DNA from: Branchinecta lynchi
Lineage: Eukaryota; Arthropoda; Branchiopoda; Anostraca; Branchinectidae
Assembly: GCA_023053575.1 (NCBI GenBank)
Contig: JAKZAP010000014.1
Span: 15,898,938-15,962,937, forward strand
Direction: 5' to 3'
Length of the DNA stretch: 64,000 nt
Part shown: positions 32,815 to 44,099 of the stretch, one piece after another
Numbering within the stretch: the stretch's first letter is position 1
Layout: every line of letters begins with the position of its first letter
The notes under the pieces: model-generated
Database searches by the model: none
The model's input: only the letters and a program-made list of their open reading frames with translations
What the model was told of the DNA's origin: nothing
Translations under genes and position numbers: made by a program

Positions 32815-35104
32815 AAAACAAGAGCTACGAGCTCATATGGCACTTGTACGAGTAGGATGTACAAGAAAGTAGATGAGAACGTCACAAATACACCCGCCAT
32901 CCAAAAATGCGGTTCGGAAATAGAAATAGGATATTTAGTTTCACTCATTTCTGAGCTGTTCCGGCATCGTCTCGATTGTCTGTAGCAAATGCACATGACT
33001 GTTCAAACTTTCATCCCAATAAATCCATTTGTTTGATCCCTAGACGTGCTACAGGATTTCCGGTACTCACTCTATCTCCACCTACCGTGGCCGAATCTGG
33101 TTCGGAATAAAAAAAAATCGACCACTTAGAGCATCTTCTTTTATACCATCTATCAAGTTTCACTCGAATCTGAGCATTTTTGGAAAGTTCCGGTACCCCC
33201 CCCCCCCTCCCACCAACGATGTCGGAGCCGGTTCGGGCCCAATCTCTTAATTCCCTGTTCCTGTCCATCAAGTTTTACTGAAATTGGAGCATAGCCCATC
33301 TGCAAGTTTCCAGTACCCCCCCCTACCTTGGCCGAATCCGGCCCAGACGCCAAGTAACAAATGTAGGCCGCATATACTCGGCATTGTCGAATTTGCATCT
33401 CATTCGGTCCATCCGTTTGGTTTTTGTGCATGTCAAAAGTCCCCCCACCCCCAATTCCCCTAATCGTGGTCGCATATGGTTCGAACGCATGTTTTACATG
33501 TCGAGGCCATCGATTCGTATCACCCATGAAGTTTCACTCGAATCAGACCACTCGTTCGCAATTTATAGAAGTCAATTTCCATATTTCTCTTCTCTTGCTC
33601 CCCAAAAAATTCTCGAATCTAGGAACGGAAGTTTCCGGGGGTATGTTGTGTCAGGTTCTTAAGTCAAGATAATTCGGGTCGCTAATATGCCTGCAAAGTT
33701 TCGTTGTCGTTTTACATCTGGAACTATTCTAACTCACGACTACCGGAATTCCAGGAAACCCCCTCCAACTCCCCCCACAGAGCCCCGAAACCATCTGGCT
33801 CCGTCAATTTCATCTAGGCCTAATGCTTGTTTCATCCCTTAAGTTTCGTCCCAATCCCTCTGCTTTTAGAGTTTCTTGAGTTTTCCACCCCCACCCCCCA
33901 TTCCCATAGGTATCGGACACGACCCAGACGTGACACTGAACGTCCGAGGCGATAGCTCACCAGACAAGTTTCATTCAAATCCGATCACCCGTTCAAAAGT
34001 TATGCACGCCACTAGATTCCGGACTCCCCATCCACCCACTCCCCCCACGATGGTCGGGTCGGGGAAACGGCTGTTCTCAAGTCAATCTGTTCGGATCCCT
34101 GACATACCAGCCAAGTTTCATCGCCCTAGGACATCAGGAAGTATGCCGAACTCGCGGGATCGCTAGAAATCCGGACCCCCACCCCAACTCCCCCACAGTG
34201 CCCTGATCCGGTCCGGTTATGTCAATGACGTGTCTAGGACCTGTGCTTATTTTTCCCACCAAGTTTCATCCCGACCCCTCCACTTTAAGCGTTTCTCAAA
34301 ATTTCCGGTTCCCTCCTCCAACTCCCCCCAGTGTCATCGGATCCGGCCCGGATTTAAAGTGAGATGTCTGAACACGAGGTCATCCTAAATATCAATTTTC
34401 ATCAAGATCCGATCACCCGTTCGCAAGCTAAAAATACCTCAAATTTTGGCTTCACCCTCCCTCCACTCCCCCCCCCCCCCCAGATGGTCGAATCGGGGAA
34501 TTGACTATTTAATTCGATCGGGTCCCAGACATACCTGTAAATTTCCATCGTCCCAGCACATCAGGAAGTACGGAACTCGCGGGATCACTACAAATTCGGA
34601 CTTCTCCCCCCCCCCCCCAACTCCCCCAAAGTGAGCGGATCCGTTCCGGTTATATCAGTCACGTATCTAGGACTTTTGCTTGTACTTTCCACCAAGTTTC
34701 ATCCGGATCCCTCCACTCTAAGTGTTTTCCAAGATTTCCGGTTTCCCCCTCCAACTCCCCCCAGTTTCACCGGATCCGGTCTGGATTTAAAGTGGAGGGT
34801 CTGAGACACGAAGTCCTTCCATATATCAAGTTTCATTAAGATCCGATCACCCGTTCGTAAGCTAAAAATATCTCATTTTTCCTATTTTTTCCGGATTCCC
34901 CCTCCCTCCACTCCCCTCCAGATGGTCGGATCGAGGAAGCGACAATTTCCAATTTAATCTGGTCCAGTTCCTGATATACCTGCCAAGTTTCATCGTCCTA
35001 GCTTATCTGGAAGTGCCCGAACTAGCAAAACCGGGACCGACAGACCGACTGACGGACAGAAATTACAATCGCTATATGGCACTTGAGTAAGCTCAAGTGC
35101 CATA
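32815..35104 (+). mobile_element. Family A hairpin-ended element, copy A2 (~2.29 kb)
   Basis: Same ends as A1: left ACAAGAGCTACGAGCTCATA, right hairpin TATGGCACTTGAG/TAAG/CTCAAGTGCCATA (35075-35104). By eye it is highly similar to A1 throughout, lacking A1's internal duplications, which suggests recent spread. Same orientation as A1. Confidence 0.8.
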
Positions 35105-35155
35105 AAAACACAAAACAACGCGCCTCTTATTGGTCAACATCTCTTACAATGACTG

Positions 35156-35341
35156 AGAGCGTGTTCCATCCTACTTACCGTAGTTACTACGCATGACGTC
35201 ACGAATTTTGGCTTTCCCCACGCTCCCGAGCGTGGTAAGCAAATAGTTACTATTTCGAGAAGGTTGGAACGGTCAGCGTAGTAACTTTTGGTGAGGTTGG
35301 AAGGGAATAGTAACTATTTGTAGAAGGGTGGAACACGCTCT
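35156..35341. mobile_element. MITE with AGAGCGTGTTCCA ends, copy 1 (internally deleted)
   Basis: AGAGCGTGTTCCATCC at the left, complement GGGTGGAACACGCTCT at the right. If the element starts at GAGCG, the flanks are TGA/TGA, a 3-bp target duplication. It shares ACCGTAGTTACTACGCATGA with the 299-bp copy at 41613-41911. Confidence 0.75.
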
Positions 35342-35363
35342 GAAATTCGTTTTCCTCGGGTAA

Positions 35364-35670
35364 AGCCGCTTTCATACTGACGCGTTGAGCCTTTCACACT
35401 GAGCTATGCAACCTCCGCGTCGCGCTTGCTGTGAAAAGTGCAAGTTTTTTAAGACAAACTGGAGACAACCTACTAACGATGAAGAAAGAGTTAGTAATGA
35501 TGAAAGAAACGAGAATTCAGCATTAAGAAACCGAGAAAGGAAAACGTAAATACACATATAGCATGAAAGCTTGTCGCGCAGGTGTGAAAGATACGCTACG
35601 CAACCTGTACGCAGCGCAAGATTAACGCATGCGCAGCGCATCGCAACGACGCGTCAATGTGAAAGCGGCT
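35364..35670. mobile_element. PIF/Harbinger-like MITE (307 bp)
   Basis: Ends AGCCGCTTTCA-A-TGACGCGT are inverted at the right (ACGCGTCAATGTGAAAGCGG), with TAA at 35361-35363 and 35671-35673. TAA is a typical 3-bp Harbinger target duplication. No coding sequence. Confidence 0.8.
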
Positions 35671-35680
35671 TAAAGGTGTA

Positions 35681-36184
35681 GAACGTGTCCGAAAGCTTTT
35701 TTGGTGCTGTAAATGCTGCATTAATGCTGCATTCTCTTTTTCTTTTTTGTCCGAAAGCTGTTACCTTTTTTTCTTCTCTAACACTCCTACAATACCAAAA
35801 TTTAAGTAAGGGAGAAGAAGAAGAAAAAGAATTAGCTGTATAGAGCTGACAAAAGGGATCAGCTACTGATATCCAACCTTCTTATCTTCCCTTTCTTCGT
35901 TGGCCATGATCGCCAGTCGTCTTAGAATTTGGAATGTTTGCCGAATCGTCAGTTGTCTTTTTGAATTTGTTATGTTTGCCGCCGAAAACCCTGAGAGAAT
36001 CGCCGTACTCCCTAGTTTCTTCTTGAAAATTCAGAAATTTAGCATTCTTGCTGAATTTGTCGATGAATTTTATGCTGAATTAATGCTGCATTATTTCAGC
36101 GAAAATTTAAGTCCGAAAGCGAAATGCTGCATAAAATGCTGAATTTCAGCATTTTCGTTCGTTTGGGAGCTTTAGGACACGTTC
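35681..36184. mobile_element. MITE with GAACGTGTCC ends (504 bp)
   Basis: Ends GAACGTGTCCGAAAGCT and AGCTTTAGGACACGTTC are inverted; GTA lies on both sides (35678-35680 and 36185-36187). The interior has repeated TGCTGCATTAATGCTG and GCATAAAATGCTG words. Confidence 0.75.
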
Positions 36185-36187
36185 GTA

Positions 36188-37293
36188 ATCCCTCTTTACG
36201 TGCGTGTTGTGCCTTCAGTAAGCCACATCATATTTTGTTATCATCCCTAAACCAAGGTGTAAACACGTACACATTCTAGGCAGGCAATAAGTTCAGGTTA
36301 TTACTGGTAGATAACGTATGTCTCTAATTGTCTTTGTGACCTGGAAGAAAACGGTCCATCATCTTAACTTCCGGGAGAAATGGCAACTTAACATCTTGTT
36401 GACAAAGGAGACATTTTGTACATAAGTAGCTGAGTATACATTTATCTTAGTGAGAGAGAAAGAGGAGAGTGCGTCTGAGCCCTAGGCTACCTAGGACATC
36501 ACTACCCCTCGTTTGTTGATTGGTTTTGAGAGTGGAACCTAAGGTCAGGACCGCCGGTCTTCAGATTTCTACGCTATCAACCAGGTCCCAGTGACCCTAT
36601 TCAAGACCTAGCCTTATCCACCACCCTCGAAACCACATCAGTGCGTTCCTATTCGCTTTCAGAATTTGCACAACTGACACACGAGAGTGTCACCTGATCT
36701 ATATTACTTAATACCTTAAAAGCCATCTAAGTGTTATCTATTTGCGAGCACTCCGAATAATTATATTTATATTGTAAAAAAATTTCATTGTGGTGAACTA
36801 TGTTAAATGTTAAGTAGATCTTAACATTTAACAAAGGGATGTGCGTCCATTTGTTAGAGCTCGTCAATCTTCTGACACTGTAGTGGAAGGTTGTTTTGAG
36901 CAACTAATCTACGATCATTTTATTATAGGCCCTTGGTCTAACCTACATATAAACTCAGCAAAAAGACTTGAAATAGTGACAACACAATAGAAGCGAAACT
37001 AGCACCACTGGCGATAGCTAGAGACCGCCCCTACTGAAACTCAATCCGTCGTGCACCAGCACTGACTCCGGTAACTAAATATTCTGAACAGAGCAAAAAA
37101 AAGATGCAATCTCCCATGTTTCCTCGATGTGCGCTGACCGCATTTAAGCTGTACTAGACATTTTCTAACCCACAAGTTTGTCTCGCTATGAATGCCCCGT
37201 TGTCATGACCGTTTCTGATACATGGAAAGCATAGGTCTTGGCCAGAGCAAAATAACACATAGGGAGTAGCGCCAAGACCTGTACTTCGCATGC
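36188..37293. other. Intron 7 sequence, nothing recognised
   Basis: No mobile element or gene recognised in this 1.1-kb stretch. Confidence 0.4.
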
Positions 37294-37303
37294 TTTGCAA
37301 ACG

Positions 37304-37337
<34 letters not shown>

Positions 37338-37703
37338 CCCGCGTAGCTTCTTTTTCCATTTTTCCTGTTTTAGGCTGAACTAAAACAGTGGCTACGTCTC
37401 CACCTCCAACTCAGTGACGTTAATACCAAAAATACCTAACAATTTACCCTACTTTAACGTCACTTACACTTTCATCATAACAATTAAAAAAATTTTTTCA
37501 CATTTTCCAAAATCTAAAAACAAAATACCTTAAAATTTTCAAACTTTTCCTTTTCCTATCAAACATTCTCATATAGTCTACAATACTTTATTATTTACTT
37601 TTTTCTCTAAATCCTATACAAACCTCTTCTATCATATCCTACGTAATATTAAAAACTTTTCCATTCAATTCAATCAATTAATCTTAATATTTTTGCAAAC
37701 GGG
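37294..37703 (-). mobile_element. Retroposed 386-bp insertion with 29-nt poly(A) and 12-bp TSD
   Basis: TTTGCAAACGGG occurs at 37294-37305 and again at 37692-37703. The insert begins with T29 (37306-37334), a poly(A) on the minus strand, so it was made by target-primed reverse transcription. The insert is AT-rich apart from the stretch next to the tail (CTACGCGGGAT on the minus strand) and has no coding frame. It may be a 5'-truncated LINE 3' end or a SINE. Confidence 0.8.
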
Positions 37704-37928
37704 GTTTGGGGATTTAAAGCGAGACAAACTTTCTGGCTGGAAATTTCTAGTAAAGCAAAGGTGCGGTCAGCACACACCAAGGAAACAAAGGAAGCTGTAT
37801 CATTTCTTTTGCTAAGTTCAGAACATGAAGTTTTTGGTGAACAACTGAATAAGTTTCAATAGGAACTATCTCTCTCGCTAGTGGTGCTAGTGTCGCTGCT
37901 ATCCGAGTGTGTGACACTTCTTTCAAGT

Positions 37929-37997
37929 CTTGGCGCTACGCGCTAGTGTTATTTTGTTCTGGTCTTGGCGGTGCTCACTAGTGTTATTTTGATCTGT
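37929..37997 (+). repeat. Short direct repeat
   Basis: TCTTGGCG and CTAGTGTTATTTTG occur twice, 37 bp apart. Confidence 0.5.
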
Positions 37998-38049
37998 ATA
38001 AACTCAAGGAACAATGTAGGCTATGGATTGTGCTTTAACGCGCTTTTAC

Positions 38050-38301
38050 CTTCTCGTTTTTCTTCTTCTCCATGCACCCCCTTAGGCTTGATCACATCCG
38101 GGGTAGAAAATAGGGCGGGTCCAACTTCCATTTCTCTTAGATACGCAGGAATCTTCCTCTCTCGTTTGGGATACTTCTTTTCATCCGTCACAGGGGTGAC
38201 TGGCGTGTGAGCGGCTTTCTTTTCCGGTTCTTTCATATGAAGCTTTTCAATCACGGCTTTGACGTCGGGGCCGGCTTTCTTAGCGCCGACGGCGATGAAT
38301 C
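38050..38301 (-). CDS. DIDO1: DIDO1-like exon 7
   Basis: 252 nt, acceptor CACTATACAG, donor GTAAAAGC (weaker than its neighbours), phases 2 in and 1 out. It encodes FIAVGAKKAGPDVKAVIEKL, a basic segment KKYPKRERKIPAYLREMEVG that could be a nuclear-localisation signal, and a lysine-rich end. No known domain. Confidence 0.85.
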
Positions 38302-38337
38302 CTGTATAGTGATTTAGCGTCAGAAGGCAGTTAATAC

Positions 38338-39140
38338 CCTTTAAAGGACCCCTCGCACTATTTACTCTTCAAATCGCAGTATTTTATAATATTAAAATAT
38401 CTTCAAGGACCCCTCTTGCTTATTCTGCCTTTACAATATACCTAGCTCCCTTATGGAATTATAAGCTTTTGAAATCCCCCCCATCTTTCTCCGTTGTTTC
38501 GTTTTGTGCCTACGAATTTTTAGTGCATTTTCGGCCATGCCTAATTTTGCCTGTTACACCACGCAAAGTTTGCCAGAATCTTCGACCCACTTGACAACTC
38601 TTTCACACATAAGGAGACGAGAATCTTCTAAAAAAAAAAAAGAGCCCAAGCTGACTTTGAAACATTTATTCAAACAATGTTTATAACGGATACGTCAGCT
38701 ACGATTCTTCGTCAGCGATATTTCGGCCATTCTTTGCAAGGGTCCTGGTCAGGCTGTCAATCCTCTGGTTCAGCTTCCGGATCAATTTCATAGAGAAAAG
38801 ATTTCTAGTAGGAGTTGTGCTTTAAATCTAGACTGTGCTTTCAATAAATAACCCCCGGTTTGGGCCGTTTTAAGCCTTTTCCAAGACCCGTTGACGTATA
38901 GCCAAAACAGGGAAACAATTTACATAACCGTTCTTTTCTTATGGAAAAACTTCTCGCAGACAACCGTCGACAGCGTGATACACATCGAAGTTAGCGAGAC
39001 ACGGCAAGTGAGAAAATCAGCGTGGTTTTGTTAGAGGCGTTAGAATGTATCGTACGAAATTGGGATCTCCGGGTTTATAAATACATGGAGTGATTATGGA
39101 AGTACGTTGCATTAGCATTATAGGTAAGACACTTTTAAGG
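38338..39140 (+). mobile_element. Family D MITE, copy 4, interrupted
   Basis: Left end TTAAAGGACCCCTCGCACTA (38341) and right end ATTATAGGTAAGAC (39117-39130). About 420 bp of other sequence, including a hammerhead-type module (38640-38790), separates the two halves. Confidence 0.6.
38640..38790 (-). repeat. Hammerhead-associated module, core mutated
   Basis: Same flanks as the 2046-2185 copy (AGCCCAAGCTGACTTTGAAA, CAGCTACGATTCTTCGTCAG). On the minus strand the core reads CTGACCA in place of CTGACGA, losing the invariant G8, and stem II has a mismatch, so this copy should not cleave. Confidence 0.65.
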
Positions 39141-39404
39141 ACACCTTGCACTATATAGTGTTACTGCTCAGATGTTCTAAGATAGTTGGCCACTTTACAA
39201 CTAAGCTATACTACAGAAAATTGCACACGACTTCGGCTGTTTCTAGTCTCTATTTAGCCCCCTGTGTTAGACTACAATCTTGGCAAAATTAGCAAAACCG
39301 GTCTCCGGAAGAATAAGCTCCTCGGAAACAATGATCGGGCGCATGATACGTCACGTAAAGAGAAGAAACGTGGCAAGCGTGTATTGTATAGTGTATTTAA
39401 ATAT

Positions 39405-39525
39405 TCTTTGAGCCCAAGCTGACATTGAAACATATATTCGAACAATGTTTACAATGGATACGTCAGCTACGATTCTTCATCAGCGATATTTCGGCCCTTC
39501 GTGGAAAGGGTCCTCGTCAGGCTGT
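39405..39525 (-). ncRNA. Candidate minimal hammerhead ribozyme (copy 3)
   Basis: Minus-strand CTGACGA (complement 39514-39520), stem II with loop TCCACG, GAAATATC, then GCTGATGAAGAATCGTAGC. All core bases are present. The downstream hairpin has a G-U in place of a G-C pair. Confidence 0.55.
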
Positions 39526-39954
39526 GCATAGTGTATTTTTAATACAGGAGATAGAAAACAATGATTAAGTGAAGAATTTTGGGAAGGAAAATAGAGGGAA
39601 AAAATAGAATGAATTACTATTATAAGTATGACGTGGCCTTTAAAGTTACGTACACGCATGCAATGATGCGCATGTGAAAATATGGGGAAACCTGCATGCA
39701 ATGCGTAAAAATTCGGACCGAAGGAGCCGAGCCACCAAACTTAAACTGTGGTAACGGCGATTCTTTGAAAGCCGTCGATGGTCCTTAAGAGACCGACTGA
39801 TGAAATGCTAGAACGCTCTCCCATCTTTAGTCGGAATGATTGATTCTACCATTGTTTTGAATAACTCCCTGTATAGCCAGACAAATTTACAAAGACTAAT
39901 TATCAAGCGAACTTTGTAGAGCACCACGGCCTTTTATGTTAAAACAATGGCTAA

Positions 39955-40100
39955 AAAATGAAAGTCAGCTACGATGTTTGACAGCGATATTCCGTTTCTT
40001 CGAGGTTCTTTTCTTTCTGTCCAGCAACAGCCGAACGAGGACCCTTGCCAAGAAGGGCCAAAATACCGACGTCAAACATCGTAGCTGACTTTCCGTTTTT
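39955..40100. repeat. Inverted pair of degenerate hammerhead-type modules
   Basis: A minus-strand copy (AAAGTCAGCTACGATGTTTG near 39961) and a plus-strand copy (ACATCGTAGCTGACTTTCCG near 40076) meet head to head near 40020. The plus copy has CCGAACGAGG for the core and CAAAA for CGAAA, so neither looks active. Confidence 0.6.
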
Positions 40101-40139
40101 AGCCTTCGGAGGATACATATTCCTTCAACCCACGCTGAC

Positions 40140-40260
40140 TGCGAATTATGTTAGACATTCCAAAATGGATACGTCAGCTGAATTTTGTTACAGTTACATT
40201 TCGGCCCTTCTTGGCAAGGGTCCTCTTCAGGCTCAAGCCGCTCAAACTGGAAAATAAAAC
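40140..40260 (-). ncRNA. Candidate minimal hammerhead ribozyme (copy 4)
   Basis: Minus-strand CTGAAGA (complement 40224-40230), perfect stem II as in copy 1, GAAATGTA. The 3' part differs from the other copies (ACTGTAACAAAATTCAGCTG), so it is either another subfamily or decayed. A tail TTCAGCTGACGTATCCATTT recurs at 40323. Confidence 0.45.
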
Positions 40261-40450
40261 CGTGGAAGAAAATACAACGTCAAACAGTTCTCAAAGAAAT
40301 ATATAAGCACAGCTCTAAAACAATTCAGCTGACGTATCCATTTTGCACTGTCAAATATTTTAGCCATTGTTTTAATACAGGTTTCCTAGTCAACTTGGTC
40401 TTAACGAGCATGCATGCACGACCCCTTCCTCCTAGTCGGGTTACACGTAC

Positions 40451-40696
40451 CTGTATGAAGAGCCTCAACCTCCTTGAGGTTCCGCAACGTCTTCACTTTC
40501 GACTCGGGTATCACAGTAGGCATATCTCCTTCCTTAGGTACTGGAGGCACCTCTGGAGCAGGAGGGACCGGGGGGGCAGGAGAGGGCTTCTCAACTTTCG
40601 GCTTCTCCACTTTCGGCTTGGGAGTTCTCTTCTTCGGCTCAGGTTTGGGTTTGGGAGAGGAAGGGGGTTTCTTCCTTCTTGGTGTTTTCTTCGTGT
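40451..40696 (-). CDS. DIDO1: DIDO1-like exon 6, Pro/Lys-rich linker
   Basis: 246 nt with two leftover bases in and one out. Acceptor TATTCTCTAG, donor GTACGTG. It is a disordered Pro/Lys linker: TKKTPRRKKPPSSPKPKPEP, then repeats of the form KPKVEKP and a PAPPVPPAPEVPPVP run, ending in KVKTLRNLKEVEALHTG. The antisense glycine-rich open frame is a shadow of this composition. The donor lies about 190 bp from the hammerhead-like module at 40190-40260. Confidence 0.88.
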
Positions 40697-41612
40697 CTAG
40701 AGAATAAAAACCATATAGATAGATTGATAGATACATCTTTTTATTCACCAAAAACGTATGATGGCTCACGCCAAATTTCTTTGGTATAGTCATGGATACA
40801 ACTTACGAGCACACACATAAATCCTAATAGGCCTACGCATGTTGGGCTACAAATGTCATAAATAACATTATAAATTTATACTAGCAGCTCAGCTTATGCT
40901 TCGTTATACAACTTTTTTACTCCCTTTACGCTCATCAGTCAGTCGTCAGGAATTCCCAATTACCCAACATTTTCCCTTTTTTTTAACGGGCCATGATGTC
41001 TGTTTTCTCTATTAATATTATGTTATGTCGTGTCTATTGTTTTATATTTTTGTCTGACTAAGCCTATTTATTATCTAGTAGCGTCAGGTACATTTTAAAC
41101 CTATTTTGTTTGTGTTGAACAAAAACCTCGTTTCCACGTCAACGTTCGCACAACATATACACAGCAATCTTACTTATTAAAACAACCCTTATATCATCAC
41201 TATGTAATATTATCGGCGAAAGCCCTCTTCTGATTACTCTTTTCACATTCACGCCCAAAGTGGGGCGCACGCTTCCAGACAGGCACCACAACTCCAACAC
41301 CCATATTCAACCACTGCATCTTCTTACTTCCGAGCCCAGGAATTTCGCCTGCGAATTTCCAATCCCCCCCCCCCCAGCTATACCAGTGTCGTGAATTTGT
41401 ATAACCCCCAAAACTATTCATCCAGCCTTAGGCATTGGGCTGGCTCTCCTTCCTCCTTGGTTTTCAGAACTGCGATTATATACCTGCACCACCAGTTTAA
41501 CCAAGCTTGCCTTGGCTATTCTGATGCAGATCTTGCCTCCTCACCTAACGTTACTACCTTCCCCTACCTCCCCACCCATCACTATCTATGTATGGGCGAC
41601 AGTCGTTTACTA
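40697..41612. other. Intron 5 sequence, nothing recognised
   Basis: AT-rich with an 11-C run near 41366; no element identified before the MITE at 41613. Confidence 0.4.
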
Positions 41613-41911
41613 AGAGCGTGTTCCACCCTACTTACCGTAGTTACTACGCATGACGTCACGAATTCTGGCTTTTTTGCCGTCAAGGCTGGAACGATTTTTC
41701 TATTTTCCAGCAGGATCTCACGTCAGGGGTGAATCCGACCAATCACGTTACAGAGATGCGTAGTTACTACGCTCCCGAGCATGGTAAGCAAATGGTAACT
41801 ATTAGTTACTATTCCGACAAGGTTGGAACGGTCAGCGTAGTAACTTTTCATGAGGATGGAACGGAAATAGTAACTAATAGTAACTATTGTTAGAAGGGTG
41901 GAACACGCTCT
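41613..41911. mobile_element. MITE with AGAGCGTGTTCCA ends, copy 2 (299 bp)
   Basis: Left AGAGCGTGTTCCACCCTACT, right AGAAGGGTGGAACACGCTCT. Counting the element from GAGCG gives TAA/TAA flanks. Interior shares GTAGTTACTACGCATGACGT and the mirrored TAACTATTAGTTACTATT words with copy 1. Confidence 0.8.
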
Positions 41912-42080
41912 AAGAAGCGAAACAAAGAAGAAGTTCTTTCCTAAAGTGGGTTAAAAGGCAAATATCGCCAATAAAATTCGATCGCATCTGGCTACACTCC
42001 TCTCTTCAAGCTTCCCCCCAATCAGGATAGGGTTCTTGGTAGTAAATGGCTGGCCTACAGCACTGGCCAGCTTATCTTAC

Positions 42081-42357
42081 AGAAGAACTGGCTTAAACAT
42101 TCCCAATATCCATCATGATCCTTAGAAATCTCACCGGCTTCCTCTTCGCTCGAATCTTCTTCAGCCATCTCGTCATCTTCCGGTTCCTCGTCAGAGGCCT
42201 CCACCTCAGCTTCTTCATCAACCATTTCGTCTTCTTGTTTGTTACTGCTCTTGTTCGAGACAATACTAGCAGACGAGTCCGGCCGGGAAGAGGTTGTTGA
42301 TTTCCGGGTACGCCGCTTGGGCGCAACAGGCGTGGTGCTGACAACGGTGCTACCGTC
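42081..42357 (-). CDS. DIDO1: DIDO1-like exon 5, basic then strongly acidic
   Basis: 277 nt, phase 0 in and one base left over. Acceptor CACCTTTCAG, donor GTAAGATAAG. It starts with a basic Ser/Thr-rich part (PVAPKRRTRKSTTSSRPDSS), then a long acidic run rich in Glu/Asp (about residues 240-285), and ends in HDGYWECLSQFF. The correct frame ends in the aromatic stretch, since only that frame leaves the one base that exon 6 needs. Confidence 0.85.
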
Positions 42358-42532
42358 CTGAAAGGTGTCATTTCACTAACAAACAGTGGATCGCCTGTTT
42401 TTTCTCATGTTATCTAGAGACCAATGTTTGATACAAATATGTGTGATTATTTGCGACTATGTGATAAAGGTGTGAAAAGATAATACAGAAATAAACAATT
42501 ACTAATTCTTAATTATTATTTTTTTTTCTTTT

Positions 42533-42915
42533 TTAAAGGACACCTGAAAAGTGAAACCATACCTGAACACACCATGGAGATGGAGAATGCATTTACAGAC
42601 ATGGCCAAGGAGAGCATTTTTCTCCTGAGCTTGACGTTTTCAAAATAGAGATTTTCGTTTATGGAGGTTTGCACGTGCAGACTCCAGGACAAAAAGCGCA
42701 ATTCATTCAAATCTTGTACAGCGCTGGCCGGATAGTATTGGCATTTCTTCTAGATGTACGTGTAGGCTTAACTGAAGAAGGGTTGATTGGAGACATTTGT
42801 TCATTTCTAAAATTGTTCGGTACTGAAATAAGGACAGATGCAAATGGAGCAAAAATCATAGCTTGGAAACACTATTTAATATTTGGATTGGGTTTTCTGC
42901 AGGCAACGTCCTTTA
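42533..42915 (-). mobile_element. Family C MITE, copy 3
   Basis: Left end TTTAAAGGACACCTGAAAAG (42533), interior shared with the other C copies. The right end is shortened, stopping at AGGCAACGTCCTTTAA. Confidence 0.7.
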
Positions 42916-43685
42916 ATGGAGTTATACTCAAACCCTGAACTTGGTTTTTATTTTACCATCACTTTTGTTCATCTGCCAAATGCCTTAGGACCTATTTTGT
43001 GATAGATATTCCTTCCAGATTTCTATTTTGTGATTCACCACTGAAACAACGGAAACACAAGTTGAAAAGTTCGGCCGTTTGGTGTTCAAATTGCCCTAGA
43101 ATCAGGATTAACACCCAGGAATTAGCGACCCAAGAAAAAAATTCCGAAAAATTACTCGAGGTCAGAATTCTTTAGAAACCAGAATAATTTCAGCAACGGT
43201 GATAGCAGCGGAAGATGGAGAAGATGACGATCAGAACGATCGTATACAAGATTCTAGCCGTTCGACCGCTGGGTTTTTCACAGCAAGCATTCAGAGTCGC
43301 AGCATTGAGAGCAAAGTGGACTCAAAATCAAGACCAAGGTCCATCCGTTTCCTCTCGTATCTCTTCTGAATTTTTTTTTTTCAGTAACGAGGTTTAACTC
43401 GTCTATCGTTCAGGAATCCCCGACAAACAATTGAGCACACTTATAATGTATAGGGAGGATCAAGAACAAATATAGACGACTAGACGCTGGTTACAATGAA
43501 ATAACGATGAAATAGAATTCGTTTTCGGCTCTATTTCGTGTGACTGCTATCGCAGGCGGAAGGAGGGGTGGGGGTGTCGCCATATCGACCATTAACACAC
43601 ACAAGGTAAGGCATGATAATAAAAATAAAAAAAATGGTGTCAAACTGAAACAGACTTTTTGCACTGCTAGACAAATAACACTTAC
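42916..43685. other. Intron 4 sequence, nothing recognised
   Basis: No repeat family or gene identified. Confidence 0.4.
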
Positions 43686-43850
43686 GCCAAGAGCTTCCCC
43701 TGAAACACTTCCTCCTTGTTGCTTCATAACCTTCTCCTTACGAAGCAATTCGGTGTTCTCCGCGCGTATTTTTTCCAGTTGTTCTTTTTCTGCTTTGTCC
43801 ACTTGGCGCTGCGATCGCCGTCGAGGAGATGGTGGTGAACCCTGATCATC
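43686..43850 (-). CDS. DIDO1: DIDO1-like exon 4, basic/helical
   Basis: Exactly 55 codons, phase 0 at both ends, acceptor TTTATTTCCTAG, donor GTAAGTGTT. It encodes DDQGSPPSPRRRSQRQ followed by a charged helical segment, KAEKEQLEKIRAENTELLRK, which could form a short coiled coil. The SPPSPRRR stretch resembles a nuclear-localisation or phosphorylation segment; that is inference. A MITE (43910-44099) sits just upstream in the preceding intron. Confidence 0.85.
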
Positions 43851-43909
43851 CTAGGAAATAAAAGCAGCAATGAGTATTTTGTATTAAAATTGTTCTTTAA
43901 CTATGCCTT

Positions 43910-44099
43910 AAAGTTTAACTGAAAAGCCAACTTATTTTTGTATCATCATCCACTGAATTACTTGGATTCTGCTATGGGATTTTTTAAATTTCCATTATCT
44001 ACTCTAGTAGTGACGTTCAGAGTATCTACAGCCACAACGCAAATTTCTACTATGACACGGAAAATCTGAATCTCCATATAAACGAGGCTTTTCAGTGGC
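43910..44099. mobile_element. Family M MITE, copy 2
   Basis: Left AAGTTTAACTGAAAAGCCAA, right GAGGCTTTTCAGTGGCA; interior homologous to 7283-7490. Confidence 0.65.

Noticed and set aside
40474..40707. Glycine-rich plus-strand frame with GTGGTSGAGG-type repeats
   Set aside because: It is the antisense of the Pro/Lys-rich exon 6, whose splice sites and phases fit the minus-strand gene.
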